Source of the DNA: Phytoactinopolyspora alkaliphila
Lineage (GTDB): Bacteria; Actinomycetota; Actinomycetes; Jiangellales; Jiangellaceae
Reading direction: 5' to 3'
Length of the DNA stretch: 64,000 nucleotides
Assembly: GCF_010550695.1 (NCBI RefSeq)
Contig: NZ_JAAGOB010000009.1
Coordinates: 62,001-126,000 of the forward strand
The notes beneath the pieces are model-generated. The model was not told the DNA's origin, searched no databases, and was given only the letters and a program-made list of their open reading frames with translations. Positions 58,082 to 64,000 of the stretch are shown here, piece by piece (the first letter of the stretch is position 1; every line of letters begins with the position of its first letter). The position numbers were made by a program, and so were the translations under genes.

Positions 58082-59251
58082 TTGGCGTCAAGGCGTGGAA
58101 TGCCCGCGCACGCAGGTTCACCCGTCCGGGGTGAGGCCTACCGCGAGATCCCCCCGCACGATGGCGAAGACGTCTCAGGATCAGACCCGTGCATCACGAC
58201 GCGCCGTCGTACGACCGAACGGCTCACCACCGAGATCATCGTCGCCGCCGACGTCGAGAACCTCATCGCCGAGATGGTGGACGAGCTGGCCGAACGCGAC
58301 ATAGGCCCCCGGGACACCACGGCCCTGGAAGGGCTCGCGGTACCGCTGGCCAACGGGATCGAGAGCTGGCTGCGCGAGCGAGTGCAGGCGTTTGTCGGCA
58401 GCGAGCGGTTCGCCGAGCTCTGGACCCAGCTGAACCGGCGAGCGCACGACCGGGTGGTCGGGCTCATGACTGGGAACGCCGGTCAGGGCGTGGTCGACAT
58501 GACCGGGGACACCGTGACGCTGGAGTTGGCACCACTCATCGCGGAGGTCAAGCAGCGGCTCGTGGCCGCCGGCGCCGGATTCGCCGCGCGCATACCCGAG
58601 GTCGACGCCCAGTTCGTCCTGGTCGAAGGTGAACAGGTCACCCGAGCGCAGCGCGGGTTCGCCGTCGCCGACCGGCTGGGCTCGTGGCTGTCGCTGCTCG
58701 CGCTCGGTCTGATCGCCGCCGGTATCGTCGTCGCACGTGATCGGCGGCGTGCGCTGATCCGAGCCGGGCTGGGCGGCGCGCTCGCGATGTTCGCTCTCGG
58801 GCTCGTCCTGGCGCTCGCTCGCCCGGCGTATCTCGACGCGCTGCCGGCGGACGTCGACCAAGCGGCCGCTGCCGCCGTCTTCGACCGTGGGGTGACGTTC
58901 CTTCGCTCGACCCTGCGAACCGGTCTCGTCCTCGGACTGATCGTCGCGGCCGCCGCCTTCCTGGCCGGGCCGTCCCGGCAGGCGACGGCGGCTCGCGCGG
59001 CAGTCCGCCGCGCGGGCGCCAGGTTGGGCCCCGAGCGCTGGGAGTCGATCCCGCACATCACGTGGCTTCGCACCAACAGGCGGGGCGTCCAGGCCGTGAT
59101 CGCGATCGCCGCGGCCCTGGTGCTGGTGTTCTGGGACTATCCGGGCGCCGGCGTGGTCGTCGCCGTCACGATCGCGGCGGGCGCGCTGATCGCAGTGGTC
59201 GAACTGGTCACCACGGAACCCGGCCCGGCCGATACACCTTCGCGCCGTTGA
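58082..59251 (+). CDS. Integral membrane protein, N-terminal part doubtful
   Basis: The frame codes for 389 residues. From about residue 45 (RLTTEIIVAADVENLIAEMVDELAERD) onward it matches a common actinobacterial membrane protein: an extracytoplasmic domain (VDMTGDTVTLELAPLIAEVKQRL...), then helices near residues 200-220, 235-255, 290-310 and 340-370. The usual first membrane helix and the DTDRYVET-type segment before this are missing. Residues 1-44 look like non-coding sequence, so the gene may be 5'-truncated or frameshifted. It is divergent from the antiporter gene. Confidence 0.65.
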   Translation: MASRRGMPAHAGSPVRGEAYREIPPHDGEDVSGSDPCITTRRRTTERLTTEIIVAADVENLIAEMVDELAERDIGPRDTTALEGLAVPLANGIESWLRERVQAFVGSERFAELWTQLNRRAHDRVVGLMTGNAGQGVVDMTGDTVTLELAPLIAEVKQRLVAAGAGFAARIPEVDAQFVLVEGEQVTRAQRGFAVADRLGSWLSLLALGLIAAGIVVARDRRRALIRAGLGGALAMFALGLVLALARPAYLDALPADVDQAAAAAVFDRGVTFLRSTLRTGLVLGLIVAAAAFLAGPSRQATAARAAVRRAGARLGPERWESIPHITWLRTNRRGVQAVIAIAAALVLVFWDYPGAGVVVAVTIAAGALIAVVELVTTEPGPADTPSRR

Positions 59252-59282
59252 GGGCATAGGCTGATCCGCGGAACGGTCCCGG

Positions 59283-59320
59283 GCGGTTGATCGCCTCGTC
59301 GATCGAGACGGCGCCGGCGC
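59283..59320 (-). repeat. Short copied fragment of the antiporter gene
   Basis: ttgatcgcctcgtcgat plus gagacggcgccggcgc nearly repeats the antiporter sequence at about 57198-57233 (coding AGAVSIDEAINRF) and here would read GAGAVSIDEAINRP on the minus strand. Only 3-4 mismatches occur in about 34 bp. Nothing else of the antiporter is present, so this is a fragment left by duplication or recombination. Confidence 0.55.
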
Positions 59321-59351
59321 CTGCCCGTAGAGGCGTCCGACAACAGGAGTC

Positions 59352-59732
59352 ATGCCGATGCCGATGCCCCGGTGGTGGACACAGATCAACAAGCGGGTCT
59401 TCAATCCGCTTGAGCTCAAGCGCGGAACGCGTCCGGTACTCGTCCACACCGGCCGGGTCTCAGGCACGACCTATCGCACCCCACTCGACGCGCATGCGGT
59501 GTCCGGTGGCTACGTGTTCATCCTGGTCTATGGCTCGGAGTCCGACTGGGCGCGCAATGTGCTCGCGTCGGGCCGGGCACGGCTGCAGATCGATGAGCGG
59601 GAGATCGAGCTCTCGGATCCCCGGCTGCTCGGTGAGGACGAGGCGGAGAAGCTTCTTCCGGGCGCGGTGAGCCGTCCACCCCGGTTTCTCCGCATCAGCG
59701 AATACCTGTACATGGCATGTCCGGACAACTGA
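59352..59732 (+). CDS. Deazaflavin (F420)-dependent nitroreductase family protein
   Basis: A 126-residue DDN/Rv3547-type split-barrel protein. VLVHTGRVSGTTYRTPLDAHAVSGGYVFILVYGSESDWARNVLASGRARL shows the family core (TxGRxSG, RxTPL, GxxxDWxxNxxAxGxA). These proteins bind F420 and reduce various compounds. The N-terminus MPMPMPRWWTQINKRVFNPLE is typical. A cofC/fbiD-type gene in this window supports F420 use. Confidence 0.9.
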   Translation: MPMPMPRWWTQINKRVFNPLELKRGTRPVLVHTGRVSGTTYRTPLDAHAVSGGYVFILVYGSESDWARNVLASGRARLQIDEREIELSDPRLLGEDEAEKLLPGAVSRPPRFLRISEYLYMACPDN

Positions 59733-59781
59733 GCTGTCAGAAGGGGGACAAGCGAAGATCGACCGAGAGAGACGGCACTCA

Positions 59782-59804
59782 ATGTGGTAACAAATGTAGT
59801 AACA
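59782..59804. promoter_or_regulatory. Direct-repeat operator of the Phd-VapC module
   Basis: ATGTGGTAACA (59782-59792) and ATGTAGTAACA (59794-59804) are 12 bp apart, differ by one base, and end 9 nt before the antitoxin ATG. The placement is typical for autoregulation by Phd-family antitoxins. Sequence-specific binding is inferred. Confidence 0.6.
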
Positions 59805-59812
59805 TATGGTGT

Positions 59813-60061
59813 ATGTCTCCGGTTGGCATTCGAGAGCTCAGTCATCACACCAGTCGATACTTGGCCAAGGTCAAAGCTGGGCAGAGCTTTGAGATCACCG
59901 AACGGGGCCGAGTCATCGCCACACTCACCCCGGTGGCCAGTGTTGACGAGCCGCGGCGCCCGCGCCCGAAGGTTGGTGGCTACCGAAGCGAGGAGCCGTT
60001 GACGGCAGAAGAGATCGACGCGGAGTTGGCGCAGGGCTTCGGCGATCATGATCATCGTTGA
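59813..60061 (+). CDS. Phd/YefM-family antitoxin
   Basis: An 82-residue antitoxin. MSPVGIRELSHHTSRYLAKVKAGQSFEITERGRVIATLTPV is the DNA-binding Phd fold, and the C-terminal PRPKVGGYRSEEPLTAEEIDAELAQGF region should wrap the toxin. The start ATG 59813 follows the direct-repeat operator. The stop lies 14 nt inside the toxin gene, the usual coupled layout. Confidence 0.94.
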   Translation: MSPVGIRELSHHTSRYLAKVKAGQSFEITERGRVIATLTPVASVDEPRRPRPKVGGYRSEEPLTAEEIDAELAQGFGDHDHR

Positions 60062-60470
60062 CACAAGTGGCATCCTCGCGTCGAAGGACGAGAGCCATCC
60101 CGACCATACCGCCGTCGCCGAACTGATTGCGGGCACGGACGAAGAGCTCTTGCTCTCTCCCTTCGTGCTTGCCGAGGCCGATTACATGTTGGCGCGCAGG
60201 CTTGGAGCGGCGGCGGCACGCGAGTTCCTCAGCGAGGTCGCCTCGGAGGCATATGAACTGGTGGACTTCGATGCCGGCGATATCGCCTCGGCTAGCGGCG
60301 TCATCGATCGTTACGACGATCTCGATATCGGCATCGCGGACGCCTCATTGGTCGTGATAGCTGCTCGATTTCAGACCACTCGCGTGCTGACATTCGATCA
60401 ACGGCATTTCCGACCGGTCGCTCCGCTCTGGGGCGCCCCGGCCTTCACCGTCCTGCCTGCGGACGCCTGA
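60048..60470 (+). CDS. vapC: VapC-type PIN-domain toxin
   Basis: A 140-residue PIN-domain ribonuclease toxin. The acidic residues are Asp5 (IIVDTSGILA), Glu43 (VLAEADYML), Asp97 (GIADASLVVIAA) and Asp116 (LTFDQRHFR), so the active site appears complete. It starts within the 3' end of the antitoxin gene. VapC toxins cut tRNA or rRNA when freed; the target of this one is unknown. Confidence 0.93.
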   Translation: MIIVDTSGILASKDESHPDHTAVAELIAGTDEELLLSPFVLAEADYMLARRLGAAAAREFLSEVASEAYELVDFDAGDIASASGVIDRYDDLDIGIADASLVVIAARFQTTRVLTFDQRHFRPVAPLWGAPAFTVLPADA

Positions 60471-60538
60471 CGAGGTAGATGGGGTGCCGCTGGAGAACGA
60501 GGACCTGTTCTGGGAGCAGGACAGCCGCGTCCACGCCG

Positions 60539-60827
60539 CCGTACGCGAACAACACCCACGTGGTCTCCGGTGATCTCGTCAAGGAGGTGACCCGATTCAA
60601 GGGCGAGGTGGAGGGCGGCATCTCCGTGCGCCGGCAGCATCCAGCTCGTCCAGGGATTACTCGAGCACGACCTGGTCGATGAGATCCATCTCATGACGTT
60701 CCCGGTCCTGCTCGGTACTGGGAGACGCATGTTCGCAGAAACCTCGGACAAGTCGGCGTGGAAGCTCAGGCAGTCGATCACGGTGGGCGAGGGCGTGCTG
60801 ATCACGATCTTCCAGCGCGCACGGTAG
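60539..60827 (+). pseudogene. RibD C-terminal (dihydrofolate-reductase-like) family remnant
   Basis: A decayed gene. One frame reads PYANNTHVVSGDLVKEVTRFKGEVEGGIS, then a +1 shift near 60630 leads to GSIQLVQGLLEHDLVDEIHLMTFPVLLGTGRRMF and a normal end at 60827. Together these are the last 95 or so residues of a RibD_C/YyaP-type reductase. The N-terminal half is missing. It lies between the VapC gene and the ABC exporter. Confidence 0.75.
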
Positions 60828-60931
60828 CGGGCCGATACCAGCGATTTCACTGATTCGGGCCACGGGTGGCCCGGCCTAGGGTCAAGCGGCGTGGGGCAAT
60901 CGGCGACCCGACCCGAGGACTGGCCAGGTTC

Positions 60932-61855
60932 ATGAACACCGTCATCAGCGTGGAGCACCTCCGCAAGACCTACGGCGACGTCATTGCGATCGACGACGTC
61001 TCGTTCGAGGTCCGGCACGGGGAGGTCTTCGGCATCTTGGGCTCGAACGGAGCGGGAAAGACGACGACCGTCGAGATCCTGCAGGGCCTCAGGGCACGGA
61101 CTGGTGGCCGGCTCGAGGTACTCGGACTCGACCCCGGCCGGGAGACAGATCGGCTGCGCCGGCGAATCGGGTCCCAGTTGCAGTCATCGGCGCTGCCCGA
61201 GCGGCTACGAGTGATCGAGGCGGTGCGGTTGTTTGCGCGGTTGCGCGACGAGCCGGTGGATGTCGACGGCGCGATCCAGGCGTGGGGTCTGGAACCGCTG
61301 CGCAACCGCCCGTTCGGTGTGCTCTCCGGCGGCGAGCGGCAGCGGCTGTTCGTCGCCCTGGCCTTGCTCGGAGATCCGGAGCTGGTTCTGCTCGACGAGC
61401 TGACCACCGGCCTGGATCCGACCGCACGGCGAGCGACCTGGGAACTGGTCCGCCAGATGCGCGACCGTGGCGCCACCGTGGTCCTGGTGACGCATTTCAT
61501 GGAAGAGGCCGAAGCGCTGTGCGACCGGGTCGCCGTCATGGACGCTGGACGCGTCGTAGCCTGCGACACGCCGCACGCTCTGACCGCACGCCAGGGAGGG
61601 CCTGTCACCATCACGTTCAGCGCTATTGACGGTCACGACCCGCGGTCGCTGCTCACAGTTCCGGGGGTGGCGTCGGTCGACGTCGACGGCGGCCGGGTCT
61701 CGGTGACCGGGCACAGCACGGCGGCGGCCCGCGTCGCCGCAGCGCTGATCGGACAGGGCGTGACGCCGACTGACTACCGCACCCACTACCCGTCGCTGGA
61801 GGACGTCTTCCTGACCCTGACCGGGCGGCAACCGAGCGAAGGAGAAGCGACGTGA
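60932..61855 (+). CDS. ABC-2 type exporter ATP-binding protein
   Basis: A 307-residue DrrA/CcmA-type ATPase. Walker A is GSNGAGKTTTVEILQGL near residue 37. The signature LSGGERQRLFVALALLG precedes Walker B LVLLDELTTGLDP, where Leu replaces the usual Pro after Glu. The switch His is in VLVTHFMEEAEALCDR. The last 80 residues are the family's C-terminal extension. ATG 60932 starts the family homology. The permease gene overlaps its end by 4 nt. Confidence 0.93.
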   Translation: MNTVISVEHLRKTYGDVIAIDDVSFEVRHGEVFGILGSNGAGKTTTVEILQGLRARTGGRLEVLGLDPGRETDRLRRRIGSQLQSSALPERLRVIEAVRLFARLRDEPVDVDGAIQAWGLEPLRNRPFGVLSGGERQRLFVALALLGDPELVLLDELTTGLDPTARRATWELVRQMRDRGATVVLVTHFMEEAEALCDRVAVMDAGRVVACDTPHALTARQGGPVTITFSAIDGHDPRSLLTVPGVASVDVDGGRVSVTGHSTAAARVAAALIGQGVTPTDYRTHYPSLEDVFLTLTGRQPSEGEAT

Positions 61856-62583
61856 CGGCATACCTGACCTGGACGGAGGTGAAGCTCCTGGCTCGTGAGC
61901 CGCTCGTCCTCGTGCTGAGCCTGATGTTCCCGGTCCTGCTCATGGTGCTGCTGGTCGCGGCGTTCAGGGACCACGGCGGCGACGTCTTCGCTGGCCTCAA
62001 CGGCGACGTCTTCTACTTCACCGCGTATCTCGGCGCCGCCATCGCGGTGATGGGCTTCATGGGCACGCCTACGCACCTCGCCGCGTACCGCGACAGCGGC
62101 GTGGTGCGCCGCTTCCGGGCGGCGGGCCTATCGGCCCGCGCGCTGGTCGTGTCCCAGGCCGCAGTACTCGTCATGCTGGCCAGCGTCGGCGCCGCGGCGA
62201 TGACCGCCGTAGCCTGGGTCACCTTCGATCTTGCGGCACCCGAGTCGGCCGGTGGTGTCATCGCCGCGTTCGCCGCCGGCATGCTCGCCTTCGCCGGCAT
62301 CGGGGTCCTGCTCGGATCGGTGATGCCGAGCGCCCGCGCCGCCCAAGGGCTGGGCCTCCTGCTGTTCTTCGGGACGTTCCTCTTGGTCGGTGGAGGCCCG
62401 CCGCCCAGCGTCCTGCCCGACACGCTCAACGACATCGCGGCCTGGACACCGACCGGTCTGCTCATCGTCGCCATCCGCAGCCCGTGGGACGGCAGCGGAC
62501 TGGACGCTCCCGCCATGGTGGCCCTGGTGGTCATCGCCGGCGCCGGCTTCGCGCTCGCCACCCGCCGGCTGGCGCGCAGCTGA
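61852..62583 (+). CDS. ABC-2 type exporter permease
   Basis: A 243-residue membrane protein with six helices: first LVLVLSLMFPVLLMVLLV, last AMVALVVIAGAGFALA. ARAAQGLGLLLFFGTFLLVGGGPPPSVLP is the typical ABC-2 central segment. It forms the channel for the ATPase encoded just upstream (ATGA overlap). The exported substrate is unknown; drug or lipid export is typical of the family. Confidence 0.92.
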   Translation: MTAYLTWTEVKLLAREPLVLVLSLMFPVLLMVLLVAAFRDHGGDVFAGLNGDVFYFTAYLGAAIAVMGFMGTPTHLAAYRDSGVVRRFRAAGLSARALVVSQAAVLVMLASVGAAAMTAVAWVTFDLAAPESAGGVIAAFAAGMLAFAGIGVLLGSVMPSARAAQGLGLLLFFGTFLLVGGGPPPSVLPDTLNDIAAWTPTGLLIVAIRSPWDGSGLDAPAMVALVVIAGAGFALATRRLARS

Positions 62584-62616
62584 GCGTGGTTCAACCTGGG
62601 GCCGCGGGCGACCTGG

Positions 62617-63591
62617 TCACCTGGCCGCGCCCGTCGCGGACTGGGTGCTCCTGAAGCGTGACGGTGTGATGCCGTATCTGGTCACGAAGGCCTGGCGCAT
62701 GGTTTCGGCCGAGGAGAAGCCGGACCGCCGGGCGACCTGTGACATCGGAAGCTCCGTGGACGTCAGCAACCCGGCGACCGTTTCGAGGCGGATCCGCTGG
62801 ACGGCTTTGGCCGGTGGCTCACCGAGGTGCTCGCGGAACAGCCGTGTCAGGTGCCGCACACTCACACCGGCGTGCGTCGCGAGCGACGAGGTCGTGAGGT
62901 CGGCGGCGACATTGGCGACGACGTAGTCCAGGACGTTGCGGACCAGGACGTGTGCGGCTCGAGGAGCGGTGTTGAAGATGCTCATCTGCGCCTGGTTCCC
63001 GGGCCGCTGCAGGTATACGACCACGCCCAGCGCGACTCGCCGCGCCAGCTCGGAGCCGTGGTCCTCCTCGATGAATGCGAGAGTCAGGTCAAGCGAGGCC
63101 GTCACTCCCCCAGACGTGGCGATATCACCGTCACGGACGTAGATCGGGCTGGCGTCGACCTTCACGTTGGGGAACAGCTGCGCGAGGCGGCGGGCATACC
63201 ACCAATGAGTGGTGGCCGAGCGTCCGTCGAGCAGGCCGGTCGCAGCCAGCACGGTGGCGCCGGTGCAGACCGACGCCGTCCTGCGCGCCTGACCGGCCAG
63301 TTTGCGGATGTGCCCGACGATCTCCCGGTTCTGAGCTGCCGCTTCGTGTCCTAGTCCGCCGGAGACGATGACCGTGTCGAGGCCGTCGAGGGAATCCTCC
63401 AGCCTGCCCTGCGCATGCAATTCGAGCCCGGAGTCGCATCGCACGGGTTTGCCATCGACGCTCACGAGCCGGACGAGATACGGCGGATCGGCACCGAGCC
63501 GGTTCGCCATGTCCAGACACGTGGTCACGCACGCGACGTCGACCAGTTCGGTGCCGTCGTACGCCACCACCAGGACATGCCGGGCATTCAC
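62617..63591 (-). CDS. GlxA-type regulator (DJ-1/PfpI domain plus AraC HTH)
   Basis: A 324-residue regulator. The N-terminal DJ-1/PfpI-like domain (VLVVAYDGTELVDVACVTTCLDMA ... TASVCTGATVLAATGLLDGR) has Cys in ASVCTGA at the position of the nucleophile elbow. The C-terminal AraC domain has two HTH motifs (TTSSLATHAGVSVRHLTRLFREHLG and MSQVARRSGFSSAETMRQAF). It is convergent with the ABC permease gene (33-nt gap). The ligand is unknown. Confidence 0.92.
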   Translation of the reverse strand: MNARHVLVVAYDGTELVDVACVTTCLDMANRLGADPPYLVRLVSVDGKPVRCDSGLELHAQGRLEDSLDGLDTVIVSGGLGHEAAAQNREIVGHIRKLAGQARRTASVCTGATVLAATGLLDGRSATTHWWYARRLAQLFPNVKVDASPIYVRDGDIATSGGVTASLDLTLAFIEEDHGSELARRVALGVVVYLQRPGNQAQMSIFNTAPRAAHVLVRNVLDYVVANVAADLTTSSLATHAGVSVRHLTRLFREHLGEPPAKAVQRIRLETVAGLLTSTELPMSQVARRSGFSSAETMRQAFVTRYGITPSRFRSTQSATGAAR

Positions 63592-63704
63592 ACTGCAACC
63601 CTACGGGTGACGAGCCTGGTCCCATGGGCCAGAGTTCCCAGAATCTCGGACACCGGAGTCGTCGAGGCTTGTCCGGCCCGCTGGGCCGCGCCCAGACTCG
63701 GCCC

Positions 63705-64000
63705 ATGACGACCATGGCCACGGACGCCGCACAGGAGATCTCATCGGCCGATGTGTCGCTGCATCGCGCGCTCGGCCACACCGAGCTTGCCGCGGGCCGG
63801 CCCGGACTGGCCGTGCGGCACTTCACGACGGCCATATCGGCGGCCGGCCAATCGACGAGCGGGTTGTCTGTGGTCCCGGATCTGGTAGAGGCTTCGGTGC
63901 GGGCTGGCACGCCGGCCTTGGGTCTCGGTCATCTCGAGCGTTTCGAGGCTTGGGCCGGCATGTCGGAGTCGCCGCTGCTGTTGGCCTTGGCCGCCCGCGT
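63705..64000 (+). CDS. LuxR/LAL-type regulator-like fragment (3' part cut by window edge)
   Basis: The frame from ATG 63705 (MTTMATDAAQEISSADVSLHRALG) is open to the right edge. SSADVSLHRALGHTELAAGRPGLAVRHFTTAIS and VPDLVEASVRAGTPALGLGHLERFEAWAG resemble the helical repeat region before the LuxR HTH in large LAL-type ATPase regulators. The ATPase domain that normally precedes it is absent, so this is either a short stand-alone version or a 5'-truncated gene. The C-terminal HTH, if present, lies beyond 64000. Confidence 0.55.
   Translation, partial: MTTMATDAAQEISSADVSLHRALGHTELAAGRPGLAVRHFTTAISAAGQSTSGLSVVPDLVEASVRAGTPALGLGHLERFEAWAGMSESPLLLALAAR

Overview
The window is chromosomal DNA of a high-GC Gram-positive bacterium (Actinomycetota). 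The evidence is the very high G+C at third codon positions, many GTG starts, and a gene order from smc to the ndgR-type regulator that closely follows the one I know from mycobacteria and streptomycetes. It also carries F420-related genes (a cofC/fbiD-type guanylyltransferase, an LLM-class flavin enzyme and a deazaflavin-dependent nitroreductase-family protein). I cannot fix the genus from sequence alone. No rRNA, tRNA, CRISPR array, integrase or intact insertion sequence was seen.

Region 1 (1-24.9 kb) is a conserved housekeeping block. From left to right it holds smc (cut by the left edge), a small coiled-coil protein, mutM, rnc, rpmF, a DUF177 protein, a sepIVA-like division protein, coaD, rsmD, recG, a fakA-like kinase, rpmB, a GNAT acetyltransferase, a PRPP synthetase homologue, thiL, an Lrp-type ligand-binding protein, a DUF3515 lipoprotein, ddl, gpsA, a PlsC-type acyltransferase, cofC, hupB, leuD, leuC and the divergent IclR regulator. 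It covers chromosome structure, DNA repair, rRNA maturation, CoA, thiamine, F420 and leucine synthesis, and envelope precursors.

Region 2 (25-43.8 kb) is mixed and more accessory. It has a FAD/Rieske oxidoreductase facing a SWIM-SNF2 helicase, then a sulfotransferase, a membrane Ser/Thr kinase and a sulfatase. A metal-related stretch follows: a methyltransferase with a Zur-like box in front of it, a lysyl-oxidase-like lipoprotein translationally coupled to a 33-residue membrane microprotein, an LD-carboxypeptidase, and an AztC/AztD-like zinc-binding pair without its transporter. Next come a TetR/quinone-oxidoreductase pair with two near-identical operators, and a scar where two genes seem to have lost their 5' ends (ycaQ-like and AbiEi/DUF559-like).

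Region 3 (43.4-54.5 kb) is a ten-gene operon on the minus strand. It encodes a complete oligopeptide ABC importer (A-B-C-D-F order), then an amidohydrolase, a TIGR04076 protein, an LLM-class flavin enzyme, a DUF885 metallopeptidase and a SnoaL-like protein. Eight of the nine junctions overlap by exactly 4 nt. An XRE-cupin regulator is divergent from it. The set reads as uptake plus breakdown of a peptide-like or amide compound.

Region 4 (54.6-64 kb) contains small envelope and hypothetical genes, an HTH/DUF6036 nucleotidyltransferase pair resembling a toxin-antitoxin module, a CPA1 antiporter, a membrane protein, a DDN-family protein, a Phd-VapC module, a decayed RibD-like gene, an ABC-2 exporter, a GlxA-type regulator and the start of a LuxR/LAL-like gene cut by the right edge.

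Across the window, an imperfect hairpin family built on CATGATCAT arms recurs just after stop codons at four intergenic sites. Several convergent gene pairs are separated by other long inverted repeats.
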